Made by a program: the position numbers and the translations under genes. The notes under the pieces were generated by a model that searched no databases, was not told the origin of the DNA, and worked only from the letters and a program-made list of their open reading frames with translations. A stretch of 64,000 nucleotides of DNA from Marinifilum flexuosum (GTDB lineage Bacteria > Bacteroidota > Bacteroidia > Bacteroidales > Marinifilaceae): contig NZ_RAPQ01000009.1 of assembly GCF_003610555.1 (NCBI RefSeq), forward strand, positions 434,001 through 498,000, in the 5' to 3' direction. Shown here piece by piece: positions 6,799 to 16,389 of the stretch. The first letter of the stretch is position 1. Each line of letters starts with the position of its first letter.

Positions 6799-9366
6799 AT
6801 GATGAATACTAAACTACCTGGCAAATCAGGCAACAACACACAACAAGGAAATTTAGAACGAATGAAACTATCTGAGTTAACAGATAATCAAGAAGGAATA
6901 ATAACCAAAGTTTTAGGACATGGTGCATTTCGAAAGAGAATTACCGAAATGGGCTTTGTTAAAGGGAAAAAAGTTACTGTTATTAAAAATGCTCCTTTAA
7001 AAGATCCTGTAGAGTATGAAATTATGGGGTACGAAGTTTCTCTGCGAAGAAGCGAAGCAGCATTAATTGAAGTAATTACTCAAAAAGAAGCGAATCACAT
7101 AAAATTATCTGATTTCGAAGGAACAATTAGTGATGAAATACTAAAAACCTCAGCTAAAGAAAAAGGCAAAAAAATAAATGTAGCTCTTGTAGGAAACCCT
7201 AATGCCGGAAAAACAACATTATTCAACTACGCATCTGGATCGAAAGAACACGTAGGAAACTACAGTGGTGTTACCGTTGACTCTAAGCAAGCTCAGGTAA
7301 AACAAAATGGTTATCAGTTTGATGTAACGGATCTGCCAGGAACTTATTCACTTACTGCATATACTCCAGAGGAATTATTCGTTAGAAAATACATAATGAA
7401 CGAAAGTCCAGATGTTGTTATCAACGTTGTGGATGCTTCAAACTTAGAAAGAAACCTTTATCTGACAACTCAGCTTATCGACATGGATATTAAGGTAATA
7501 TTAGCCTTAAATATGTACGATGAACTGGAAAAGAAAGGAGCTACTTTCAACTTTAAAGAACTATCAAAAATGTTGGGAATTCCTATTGTTCCAACGGTTA
7601 GTTCAAAAGGTAAAGGAGTAAAAGAATTATTCAACAAGGCGATTGAAGTTTATGAGGATAGAGATCCAATAGTTAGACACATTCATATCAATTACGGTAA
7701 AATTGTAGAAAGTGCTATTTCAAAAATACAAACTGTAATCAAGAAAGATCGAAAACTATCTTCTAGCATGTCGCCTAGATATCTATCGATAAAGCTTTTG
7801 GAAGATGATGAGAGTGCTCGTCATATTATTCACGAAAGCGATCTTCATTTTGAGATAAAATCGGTAGCAAAAGAACAAATTGCAAAGATTGAAAAAGAGT
7901 TTAGTGAAGTCTGTGAGACGGTTATAACAGATGCCAAATATGGTTTTATCGATGGGGCCTTAAAAGAAACCTACAAGGAAAGTCCTATTAAGAGAAGGAG
8001 AAATACCACATTGATTGATACATTTATCACTCATAAATTATTTGGTTTTCCAATCTTCCTAAGCTTTATGTTTTTAACATTCTATGCCACATTTAATTTG
8101 GGAGAATACCCAATGAGTTGGATAGAAATGGGCGTAGAAGGTTTAAGCAATCTAATTGACAACTTAATGGCAGAAGGTCCATTAAAAGATCTGCTAATAG
8201 ATGGAATTATTGGAGGTGTTGGTGGAGTAATTGTATTTCTCCCTAACATTCTTATCCTATTCTTCTTTATTTCATTTATGGAGGATACGGGTTATATGGC
8301 ACGTGCTGCTTTCATCATGGATAAATTAATGCACAAAATAGGCCTACATGGAAAGTCATTTATTCCTTTGGTTATGGGATTTGGATGTAATGTACCTGCA
8401 ATGATGGCTACCAGAACACTGGAAAACAGAAGCGATAGAATACTTACCATGATGATTATTCCATTCATGTCGTGCAGTGCTCGATTACCTGTGTACATTC
8501 TAATCATTGGCACTTTTTTCCCTGACAACGCCAGTGTAATGCTATTTGGCATATACATGCTTGGCATTGTATTAGCTGTTTTATTTGCCAAAATTTTTAA
8601 AGCCAGCTTTTTTAAATCAAAAGATGCGCCATTTGTAATGGAATTGCCTCCATATCGAATTCCAACTCTAAAAGCAACTACAAGACACATGTGGAGCAAG
8701 GGAGTACAGTATCTAAAGAAAATGGGTGGTGTTATTTTGGTTGCCTCTGTAATAATATGGGCCTTGGGATATTTCCCATTAGAAGTGGATTACTCTAAGG
8801 ATTATAACAACTTAATCGCACAAAACGAAGCTAGCACTAAAGAAAAACTAGAAAATGCAAATGAAGCTGATAAAGGTTTCATTCAAGAACAAAGCGATGC
8901 TGAAATAGCTAACTTACGCAATGATATGCTTGAAGAAAAACAGGAAAATTCATACATCGGTAGAATTGGACATTTTATTGCTCCTGCAATGCATCCTTTG
9001 GGTTTCGACTGGAAAATGTCAGTAAGTATGCTTACAGGTATTGCAGCAAAAGAAGTAGTTGTAAGTACAATGGGTGTCTTGTATCAAGAAGGAGAAGGTA
9101 GCGATGAATCTAGCGAGAGCTTAAGAAGCAAATTAAGAGAACAGGAATTCACAGGTAGCCACAGAACAGGAGAAAAGGTATTTAGCGCCTTAACTGCCTT
9201 ATCATTCTTGATTTTTACTTTGATTTATTTTCCTTGTGTAGCTGTAGTTGCAGCATTAGTTAAAGAAGCAAATTGGAAGTGGGCTGCATTTATTGTATTT
9301 TATACAACTGGACTTGCTTGGCTGGTTTCATTCATTGTATACCAAGTGGGGAACTTAATAATTTAA
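6799..9366 (+). CDS. feoB: Ferrous iron transporter FeoA-FeoB fusion
   Basis: FeoB is the GTP-driven inner-membrane Fe(II) importer; FeoA is its small SH3-like partner. Here both are in one 855-residue chain: FeoA domain at about residues 22-96, then the G domain with G1 GNPNAGKT at about 132-139, switch NYSGVTVDS, G3 DLPGTYSL and G4 NMYD. The membrane part starts near residue 415 and keeps the Gate motifs FGCNVPA (about 527) and MSCSARLPVY (about 556). A soluble insertion at about 675-715 is rich in charged residues. The Cys-rich partner gene follows after 3 bp. Two dyads upstream may hold its metal control. Confidence 0.97.
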   Translation: MMNTKLPGKSGNNTQQGNLERMKLSELTDNQEGIITKVLGHGAFRKRITEMGFVKGKKVTVIKNAPLKDPVEYEIMGYEVSLRRSEAALIEVITQKEANHIKLSDFEGTISDEILKTSAKEKGKKINVALVGNPNAGKTTLFNYASGSKEHVGNYSGVTVDSKQAQVKQNGYQFDVTDLPGTYSLTAYTPEELFVRKYIMNESPDVVINVVDASNLERNLYLTTQLIDMDIKVILALNMYDELEKKGATFNFKELSKMLGIPIVPTVSSKGKGVKELFNKAIEVYEDRDPIVRHIHINYGKIVESAISKIQTVIKKDRKLSSSMSPRYLSIKLLEDDESARHIIHESDLHFEIKSVAKEQIAKIEKEFSEVCETVITDAKYGFIDGALKETYKESPIKRRRNTTLIDTFITHKLFGFPIFLSFMFLTFYATFNLGEYPMSWIEMGVEGLSNLIDNLMAEGPLKDLLIDGIIGGVGGVIVFLPNILILFFFISFMEDTGYMARAAFIMDKLMHKIGLHGKSFIPLVMGFGCNVPAMMATRTLENRSDRILTMMIIPFMSCSARLPVYILIIGTFFPDNASVMLFGIYMLGIVLAVLFAKIFKASFFKSKDAPFVMELPPYRIPTLKATTRHMWSKGVQYLKKMGGVILVASVIIWALGYFPLEVDYSKDYNNLIAQNEASTKEKLENANEADKGFIQEQSDAEIANLRNDMLEEKQENSYIGRIGHFIAPAMHPLGFDWKMSVSMLTGIAAKEVVVSTMGVLYQEGEGSDESSESLRSKLREQEFTGSHRTGEKVFSALTALSFLIFTLIYFPCVAVVAALVKEANWKWAAFIVFYTTGLAWLVSFIVYQVGNLII

Positions 9367-9369
9367 ATC

Positions 9370-9543
9370 ATGAACATACAACTTGCACTAACATACCTGA
9401 TTATCATTTATGCAGTTGGATATACATTCTACCAACTAATTCAAATGATAAAAAAACAAAAAGAATCTGCTTGTGGTGGCGGATGTAGCGGTTGCGATTT
9501 CAAGAACGAACTTAAGCAAGGGGATTCATACAATTTCAATTGA
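9370..9543 (+). CDS. FeoB-associated Cys-rich membrane protein
   Basis: A 57-residue protein too short for most gene finders. It begins MNIQLALTYLIIIYAVGYTF, one membrane helix, then a basic linker and the cysteine cluster ACGGGCSGCDFK. This layout is the FeoB-associated Cys-rich protein (FeoC/P-like) family of Bacteroidota. It starts three bases after the feoAB stop, so it is surely in the same operon. The cysteines may bind iron or an Fe-S centre; that is inference. Confidence 0.85.
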   Translation: MNIQLALTYLIIIYAVGYTFYQLIQMIKKQKESACGGGCSGCDFKNELKQGDSYNFN

Positions 9544-9640
9544 TAAGGAGGAAAAGTTTACATATCTTAAAAACTAATCAAACCTCACACTTTTAAATAC
9601 AAGCACCTTATATTACACAATCTAATCATAACTAAAATAA

Positions 9641-9672
9641 AAAAAGGGATAACAATTGCTATCCCTTTTTAT
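9641..9672. terminator. Bidirectional terminator between feo operon and OTC gene
   Basis: AAAAAGGGATA (9641-9651) and TATCCCTTTTT (9660-9670) form a perfect stem. T runs follow on both strands, so it can serve the convergent feo and OTC units. Confidence 0.88.
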
Positions 9673-9694
9673 TTATCTTATGCTTAAAGCCTAA

Positions 9695-10696
9695 TTATGC
9701 TCCTAAAGTAGCAACCATTACAGCTTTAATAGTATGAAGACGGTTTTCAGCTTCATCAAATACGATAGATGCTGGAGATTCGAATACATCTTCAGTAACT
9801 TCGATTCCATCTAAACCAAACTTCTGGTAAACTTCCTCACCTACTTTAGTTTCTCTGTTGTGGTAAGCAGGAAGACAGTGCATGAATTTACACTTGTCAT
9901 TACCAGTCATTGCCATAGTTTCCTTGTTCACTTGGAATGGCTTCAACAAGTCAATTCTTTCTTTCCATACCTCATCTGGCTCACCCATTGATACCCAAAC
10001 ATCAGTATAAAGGAAATCACAACCTTTAACACCTTCTTCAGTGTTATCGGTAACAGTTACCTTAGCACCTGTTTCTTTAGCAATTTCAAGACATTGAGCT
10101 ACCAACTCTTCTTCTGGCTGAAGATTCTTAGGACCAACGATTCTTACATCCATACCCATTTTAGCAGCACCTACCATTAATGAATTAGCCATGTTGTTTC
10201 TTGCATCTCCTAAGTAAGCAAAAGAAACTTGGTGTAATGGCTTATCACAGTGTTCCATCATAGTAAGGAAATCAGCCAAAATTTGAGTTGGGTGGAACTC
10301 ATCAGTTAAGCCATTCCATACAGGTACACCAGCATGCTTAGCCAATTCCTCAACAACAGTCTGACCAAAACCACGATACTCAATACCATCATACATACGA
10401 CCTAGTACACGTGCAGTATCAGCCATAGATTCCTTAACACCAATCTGAGATCCTGAAGGTCCCAAATAAGTTACGTGAGCTCCCTGATCGTAAGCAGCTG
10501 TTTCAAAAGCACAACGTGTACGAGTAGAAGACTTCTCGAAAATTAAAGCGATGTTCTTACCTTTAAGAGTTTGAACTTCGTTACCAGCATATTTAGCTCT
10601 TTTTAAATCTCTTGCAAGATCTAACATGTACTGAATTTCTTTTGGAGAAAAATCCAAAAGCTTCAAAAAACTTCTGTTTCTAAGATTGAAAGCCAT
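9695..10696 (-). CDS. arcB: Ornithine carbamoyltransferase (probably catabolic)
   Basis: The enzyme interconverts ornithine plus carbamoyl phosphate and citrulline. The 333 residues are the full length. The carbamoyl-phosphate motif STRTR is at residues 57-61 and the ornithine-binding HCLP at 273-276. It begins about 92 bp after the carbamate kinase stop on the same strand. That pairing suggests the catabolic direction (citrulline to carbamoyl phosphate, then ATP), as in the arginine deiminase route, so arcB is preferred over argF. No arginine deiminase gene is in the window. The assignment to OTC is firm; the direction is inferred. Confidence 0.9.
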   Translation of the reverse strand: MAFNLRNRSFLKLLDFSPKEIQYMLDLARDLKRAKYAGNEVQTLKGKNIALIFEKSSTRTRCAFETAAYDQGAHVTYLGPSGSQIGVKESMADTARVLGRMYDGIEYRGFGQTVVEELAKHAGVPVWNGLTDEFHPTQILADFLTMMEHCDKPLHQVSFAYLGDARNNMANSLMVGAAKMGMDVRIVGPKNLQPEEELVAQCLEIAKETGAKVTVTDNTEEGVKGCDFLYTDVWVSMGEPDEVWKERIDLLKPFQVNKETMAMTGNDKCKFMHCLPAYHNRETKVGEEVYQKFGLDGIEVTEDVFESPASIVFDEAENRLHTIKAVMVATLGA

Positions 10697-10788
10697 TGTT
10701 ATAATTTTAATAGGATAAACAAATATTTGTCAAAAATAGAGTCTTGTACCAACATAACAAAACGAAGGCACAAGATTCTTATTTAATT

Positions 10789-11745
10789 TTAGTTCTCGTA
10801 TTCCATAGTAATTTTACTACCATACTTTCTGTCCTCAAGTTTTGTAGCCTCGGTAATTACCGATTTCTTACCACCATTTTGAACAAATTCAAGACAAGCA
10901 CGGATTTTTGGAGCCATACTACCTTCTGCAAACTGACCATCGTTCATCAATTCCATAGTATCCTTATAGTCCAAGAATTCCAAAATCTCTTCGTTTGGTT
11001 GTTTAAAGTTCTTGTAAATGTATGGAACATCAGTTAAGATATAGAATTCATCAGCTTTAATTCTAGCACCAATTAACGCAGAAGCTAAATCTTTATCGAT
11101 AACACCTTCTACCGGGCAAATCTGACCATCAGCATCCTCGTATACAGGAACACCACCACCACCAACAGTGATAACAATATTTCCTTCACGAGCCAATTTT
11201 GAAACGATTTCTTCGTTCATAACTCTCATTGGTCTTGGCGAAGGAACTACTCTTCTCCATCCACCATCAGCTTTTACTTCTTCTTTAAAAATCCAGCCTT
11301 TATCTGCAGCCAATGCATCAGCTTCTTCCTTAGTATAAATCTTACCTACGCGTTTCGTTGGATTTTCAAATGCTGGATCATCCTTATCAACAACAACCTG
11401 AGTAACCAAAGTAATAACATCCTTCTTAATGCCATGCTTCTTTAAAATATTTCTCAAGTTACGCTCAATCATGTAACCAATACCCCCTTGAGAATCGGCC
11501 ACATCAATATCCAAAGGCATTTGAGGAATATTATACAATTGCTCACCGGCATCATTTCTCATTAAGATATTACCAACCTGAGGGCCATTACCATGAGCGA
11601 TGATTATATCGTATCCTTCCTTAATAAGGAAAATTAAATTTTCCAAAGTATCTGTTGTGTTCGCATTTTGCTCTTCAACAGTACCTTTCTGATTGCCTCG
11701 AAGCAACGCATTACCTCCTAAGGCTACAACTGCTAATTTATTCAT
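10789..11745 (-). CDS. arcC: Carbamate kinase
   Basis: Carbamate kinase makes ATP and carbamate from carbamoyl phosphate and ADP. The 318 residues match family length. Typical motifs are ALGGNALL near the start, IIAHGNGPQVGNILMRND at about 50-65, PSPRP with VVPSP at about 174, and VGGGGVPVYEDADG at about 203. It lies upstream of the OTC gene in one leftward unit. Start ATG at 11745 is followed by the expected MNKLAVVALGGNA. Confidence 0.96.
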   Translation of the reverse strand: MNKLAVVALGGNALLRGNQKGTVEEQNANTTDTLENLIFLIKEGYDIIIAHGNGPQVGNILMRNDAGEQLYNIPQMPLDIDVADSQGGIGYMIERNLRNILKKHGIKKDVITLVTQVVVDKDDPAFENPTKRVGKIYTKEEADALAADKGWIFKEEVKADGGWRRVVPSPRPMRVMNEEIVSKLAREGNIVITVGGGGVPVYEDADGQICPVEGVIDKDLASALIGARIKADEFYILTDVPYIYKNFKQPNEEILEFLDYKDTMELMNDGQFAEGSMAPKIRACLEFVQNGGKKSVITEATKLEDRKYGSKITMEYEN

Positions 11746-12179
11746 TACTTTTCGCTTTATGTTTTTCTTGTTAGTTTTGCAAAACTAAAAAAATAAATTA
11801 CAAAACAAGAAATTTTGCTTTTTTTTAAAAACTTTTTCACACACTGTTTTTCAACACATTACAGAGATTTATTTTTTACTGTTTAGTAGTTTAACTTGTA
11901 AAATAATGAAATTCAAAGCAAACTGAAAACTTCATATCACTCGTTTGCACGGGTCGAACTAAACAATGCAGTTATGTTTATATTATTGGATTTCATACTC
12001 AAATTGATTTTATTTCCCACATCAGCATAATTTAAAACCAATAAACAAATTATTCGTAGAAACTTTAGATTCTTCAAGAAAGAAGATTAGTTTTATCAAT
12101 TATTCTAGGATGTTTTATAAATTTAAGAAGATTTTAAAACTACCATGCGCAACAAAATTTATCAACTAACTCGAATTTT
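11746..12179. other. Intergenic region, no gene recognised
   Basis: This 434-bp AT-rich stretch separates the leftward arcC-OTC unit from the rightward lipoprotein gene. It must carry both promoters. A 12-codon reading frame at 12145-12183 ends in an ATGA overlap with the lipoprotein start. No hairpin, RNA or longer reading frame stood out. Confidence 0.6.
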
Positions 12180-12860
12180 ATGAGGCTACCAATACTCCTT
12201 CTGTTATTTGCAATAATCTTAAGTTCTTGTGGTAAAAAATCAAGAAATAAGACCGAGGCCGACGAAGGAATTATTATATACGATGTTAGTTATTACGCTT
12301 CAGAGAAAGAGAATCCCATTGTAGCACTACTTCCAAACAAAGTAGAATTAAGATTTAAAGAAAATAACATCTGTTTAACTTCTGAAGGATATCTTGGTTT
12401 TTTCAGTACAAAATTTATTTCAAATTTCAACTGCGACAAAAGCCATATTCTCCTAAAAGTACTAAACAACAAGTTCAACTATGAATTTCCGAAAGGTGAG
12501 ATTGCTTTTATCTACAACCAACTATCTCCCAGAAAAATAAAATACTTAGATGAAAGTAAAATAATAGCGGGGTACAAATGTAAAATTGCCCAGCTTTTTT
12601 TCGAAGATGAGACAATAAATCCTATTAAGGTTGCGTATACAGAAGAAATTGGTCTTGCAAATCCAAACAGAAACACACCATTAAATGAAATTGAAGGTGT
12701 TCTTATGGAGTTTGAAACTACAATGAATAAAATAAGAACAAAATTTACGGCAAAAAGTGTAAGCTTAGAAAAAATAGCTCCAGATGAATTTACAGTTCCT
12801 GCAGACTACGTTCTTTCTGATAAGGCAACTTTGAAGAAATATATTTTAGGTTTCAACTAG
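12180..12860 (+). CDS. Putative lipoprotein of unknown function
   Basis: 226 residues. The first 17 are a lipoprotein signal (PILLLLFAIILSSC, Cys at 17), so the protein is probably anchored in the envelope. The mature part is beta-rich with 'IIYDVSYYASEKENPIVALLPNKVELRFKEN' style strands and a 'IAGYKCKIAQL' segment. This recalls GLPGLI- or DUF4412-type outer-membrane-associated proteins, but I cannot assign it firmly. It is followed after 127 bp by ftsK on the same strand. Confidence 0.7.
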   Translation: MRLPILLLLFAIILSSCGKKSRNKTEADEGIIIYDVSYYASEKENPIVALLPNKVELRFKENNICLTSEGYLGFFSTKFISNFNCDKSHILLKVLNNKFNYEFPKGEIAFIYNQLSPRKIKYLDESKIIAGYKCKIAQLFFEDETINPIKVAYTEEIGLANPNRNTPLNEIEGVLMEFETTMNKIRTKFTAKSVSLEKIAPDEFTVPADYVLSDKATLKKYILGFN

Positions 12861-12987
12861 TTAAAGATTTTAGGCAAAAATTAATCTTCCGAACACTAGT
12901 AAAACTGTGGATTTCCAAGCCATTTTTATTACTTTTACATAAATTTCGCAACAGCGTGACATCAGCAACACACTGAAAAATAATCGA

Positions 12988-15384
12988 ATGGCTACAAAAA
13001 AAAAATCAAAACCTAAATCCAGAAGAAAGATATTCACAAAACCCAAATTTTTAAATGACGAAAGAGCTCGTTTTATTTTGGGAGTTACTCTTTCGCTTTT
13101 TACCATATATACATGTCTGGCATTTGTGTCTTTCTTTTTTACAGGAGGTGCAGATCAAAGCAAACTGGATATTAAATGGCTCGAATTAATTACGGATTCA
13201 GAAATAAGAGTAGAAAACTGGACGGGTAAAACCGGAGCTTATCTTTCAAATTTATTCATCAACAAAGGATTTGGAATTGCATCATTTTCTTTTCTGTATG
13301 TAATGGTGGTTCTATCTTTACGTTCTTGGGGATTAAAGATTCAATCCATCAAAAAAAGTATTCTTTACACTTTACTATTTAGCATTTGGTTGTCAATAGG
13401 AATGGCTTTTATTTTTGTGGATTCAACCAGCGACTCGTTTCTATTTTTGGGTGGTATTCATGGATTCTTTATTAGCGAATGGCTAATTTCCATTATTGGT
13501 AACGTAGGAACCTTATTCCTACTAATATTAAGTCTTCTTTGCCTTTTAACATTCGGTTTTCAAAACACTGTAGGATTCTTTAAAGGATTGGTAAAGAAAA
13601 AAGAAAAAGCCGCAGATACTACTTTAGAAGATGATATTTTTGAAGAAGAACTTGATGAAGACGTTACAGAACAATCAGAAGCCATTGAAGAAATAGAACA
13701 AAAAACTCCAAGCTTTGAATCTGAAATTCTATTAACAGAAGAGTCGGAAAATCCTATCTCCACAGCAGAAGAACCTATAGCAAAGCAAGCTGAAAGTGAA
13801 GATGGCGTAGAGTTGAAAATTGAAACTGTAAGAGAACAGGAAGAGACGGTTCCGATTAATCAAGAGCCTTTAGAGGATTTTGATCCAACCTTGGATTTAT
13901 CTAGATATAAATTCCCTACCATCGACTTGTTGGAAGATCACCAGATAAATAATTCTGTTGTTAGCAAAGAGGAATTAGAGAGCAATAAGAATAAGATTGT
14001 TGAAACTCTTCGTCATTATAAAATTGAAATTGTACAAATTAAAGCAACCATCGGACCTACGGTTACTCTTTACGAAATTGTTCCCGCTCCAGGTGTTAGA
14101 ATTTCCAAGATTAAAAATCTGGAAGATGACATTGCACTAAGTTTGTCAGCTTTAGGAATTCGTATCATTGCTCCTATTCCAGGAAAAGGTACAATTGGAA
14201 TTGAAGTTCCAAACCGTACTCCTGAAATTGTTTCGATGAAAAACATTATCGCATCCAAGAAGTTTCAGGAATCAAAATTTGCTTTACCTGTTGCATTGGG
14301 TAGAACCATTTCCAATGAAACATACACACTTGACTTAACCAAAATGCCTCACCTTTTGGTGGCTGGAGCTACTGGTCAAGGTAAATCGGTTGGATTGAAC
14401 GCCATTATTACATCTCTTTTGTATAAAAAGCATCCATCGCAACTAAAGTTCGTTTTGATTGACCCTAAAAAGGTAGAGTTAAGTATTTATTCTACCATCG
14501 AAAAACACTTTCTAGCAAAACTTCCCGACGAAGAAGAGCCTATTATTACCGATATCCATAAGGTAATTGCTACGTTGAATTCCTTGTGTATCGAAATGGA
14601 TTCTCGTTACGATTTGTTAAAAAAAGCGCATGCAAGAAATATAAAAGAATACAATACCAAATTTGTAAAACGTAAATTAAATCCGGAAAATGGACACAGA
14701 TACTTGCCATACATTGTGGTAATAATTGATGAGTTTGCCGATTTGATTATGACTGCAGGTAAGGAGGTTGAAGCTCCAATTGCCAGAATTGCCCAACTGG
14801 CTCGTGCAATTGGGATTCACATGATTATTGCAACACAAAGACCTTCAACAAATATCATTACCGGTGTAATTAAGGCAAACTTCCCTGCCCGAATTGCATT
14901 TAAAGTAGCATCTATGATTGACTCGAGAACCATTTTAGACAGTCCCGGAGCCAATCAGCTAATTGGGCGAGGTGATATGCTGATATCAACCAGTAGCGAT
15001 TTGGTTCGTGTACAATGTGCATTTGTTGATACGCCAGAGGTTGAAGCAATTACAGATTATATTATGGAGCAACAATCCTACCCTTCTGCACTGATGTTAC
15101 CTGAATATGTTGGAGAATCATCGGAAAGTGGTGCTGGAGAAATTGATTTGCAAAAACGTGATGCTTTATTCGAAGAAGCTGCTCGCCTGGTAGTTACTTC
15201 TCAACAAGGATCAACATCAGGAATTCAACGCCGTTTTTCTATTGGTTATAACCGTGCTGGTAGAATTGTAGATCAGTTGGAAGCTGCGGGAATTGTAGGA
15301 CCTTTTGAAGGAAGTAAGGCCCGTCAGGTACTTATTCAAGACGAATATTCGCTGGAACAACTATTAAACAACATTGCGAATTAG
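12988..15384 (+). CDS. ftsK: DNA translocase FtsK
   Basis: FtsK pumps chromosomal DNA through the division septum and activates XerCD at dif. The 798 residues show a basic N-terminus, four membrane helices (about residues 30-180), an acidic linker (about 200-300), and the RecA-like motor with Walker A GATGQGKSVG near residue 460 and Walker B VVIIDEFADL near 576. The C-terminal 65 residues are the winged-helix gamma domain (RRFSIGYNRAGRIVDQLEAAG). The linker is short, as in other Bacteroidota. XerD, its usual partner, is encoded at 55,523 in this window. Confidence 0.96.
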   Translation: MATKKKSKPKSRRKIFTKPKFLNDERARFILGVTLSLFTIYTCLAFVSFFFTGGADQSKLDIKWLELITDSEIRVENWTGKTGAYLSNLFINKGFGIASFSFLYVMVVLSLRSWGLKIQSIKKSILYTLLFSIWLSIGMAFIFVDSTSDSFLFLGGIHGFFISEWLISIIGNVGTLFLLILSLLCLLTFGFQNTVGFFKGLVKKKEKAADTTLEDDIFEEELDEDVTEQSEAIEEIEQKTPSFESEILLTEESENPISTAEEPIAKQAESEDGVELKIETVREQEETVPINQEPLEDFDPTLDLSRYKFPTIDLLEDHQINNSVVSKEELESNKNKIVETLRHYKIEIVQIKATIGPTVTLYEIVPAPGVRISKIKNLEDDIALSLSALGIRIIAPIPGKGTIGIEVPNRTPEIVSMKNIIASKKFQESKFALPVALGRTISNETYTLDLTKMPHLLVAGATGQGKSVGLNAIITSLLYKKHPSQLKFVLIDPKKVELSIYSTIEKHFLAKLPDEEEPIITDIHKVIATLNSLCIEMDSRYDLLKKAHARNIKEYNTKFVKRKLNPENGHRYLPYIVVIIDEFADLIMTAGKEVEAPIARIAQLARAIGIHMIIATQRPSTNIITGVIKANFPARIAFKVASMIDSRTILDSPGANQLIGRGDMLISTSSDLVRVQCAFVDTPEVEAITDYIMEQQSYPSALMLPEYVGESSESGAGEIDLQKRDALFEEAARLVVTSQQGSTSGIQRRFSIGYNRAGRIVDQLEAAGIVGPFEGSKARQVLIQDEYSLEQLLNNIAN

Positions 15385-15436
15385 GTCTGGCACAATAATT
15401 GAACTAAAAATCGAACAAATTATAAAATCATAACAA

Positions 15437-16078
15437 ATGAAAAACTTTTTTTGTTTCCTTTTACTTGGACTTATTAGTCTAAATGTATCGGCACAAGATG
15501 CTAAAGCAAAAGCTATTCTAGATAAAGTATCAGAAATTAACAAACAATACAAAAGCATTAAAGCTAAATTTACCTTTTCTATGGACAACGAGGAAGAGGA
15601 CATTCACGAAATATCTGATGGAAGTATTCTTTTAAAAGAAAACAAATACAAACTACAGTTAATGGGTGTTGACACCTATTTTGATGGAACAACTCAATAT
15701 TCTCACATTATTGATGCCGAAGAAGTAAGCATTAAAGAACCAGATGAAGACGAAGATGAAGCATTAAATCCTGCTAAAATATTTTCGATTTACGAAAATG
15801 GTTTTACTTATAAGTATGTAAACGAAGTAAGTGAAAATGGGAAAAAGCTTCATGTAATTGATTTATTTCCTACTGATGAAGAACGTGGTTTCACTCACAT
15901 ACGATTAAAAATCGATCAGGCTACAAACCAAATCAGTGCTCTTAAATCAGTAGGTAAAGATGGAAACGATGTTAGCATTGTTCTTAAAAAGTTAACTCCT
16001 AATGTTAGCTTAACCGATAAGGATTTTGTATTTGATACTGCTGCCAATCCCGATGTGGATGTTAACGATATGAGATAA
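15437..16078 (+). CDS. lolA: LolA-like outer-membrane lipoprotein carrier
   Basis: 213 residues with a cleavable signal peptide (first about 20 residues, ending SAQDAK). The body matches the LolA/LolB fold family: 'ILDKVSEINKQYKSIKAKFTFSMDN' and 'LQLMGVDTYFDGTTQYSH'. LolA shuttles lipoproteins across the periplasm. It directly follows ftsK (52 bp), a conserved pairing, and is ended by the hairpin at 16102. An unusual acidic run (DEDEDEA) lies near residue 100. Confidence 0.85.
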   Translation: MKNFFCFLLLGLISLNVSAQDAKAKAILDKVSEINKQYKSIKAKFTFSMDNEEEDIHEISDGSILLKENKYKLQLMGVDTYFDGTTQYSHIIDAEEVSIKEPDEDEDEALNPAKIFSIYENGFTYKYVNEVSENGKKLHVIDLFPTDEERGFTHIRLKIDQATNQISALKSVGKDGNDVSIVLKKLTPNVSLTDKDFVFDTAANPDVDVNDMR

Positions 16079-16101
16079 GATAGTTCTAAAATCTATATTA
16101 C

Positions 16102-16131
16102 AATCCTCTGTTTTCGCAGGGGATTTTTTTT
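16102..16131 (+). terminator. Terminator after lolA
   Basis: AATCCTCTG and CAGGGGATT pair (one G-T) around TTTTCG and are followed by a T run. Confidence 0.85.
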
Positions 16132-16389
16132 GCACCTAAGAAATATCGGAATTCCACACCCATTTTTTTTAAAAAAGTTGACTATTTGCAAAAAGAAAAT
16201 AGAGTAAAATTTTTGACACAAAGTAGTTTTTCCATCTTCCAAAGCAAACTGTTTAAAAGAGAGCTATGCCTTTATTCATTAATGCTGTCATTTCCTTTAA
16301 TATATCTGAAATATGAACGTTTTATAAGATCAACACCATACAAAATATTGGTATTTTGTATATCTTCGATCAGATAAATATTCATACTT

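Noticed and set aside
16186-16377. 63-residue frame before the DUF4105 gene
   Set aside because: Lies in an AT-rich promoter gap, with no ribosome site or recognisable pattern.
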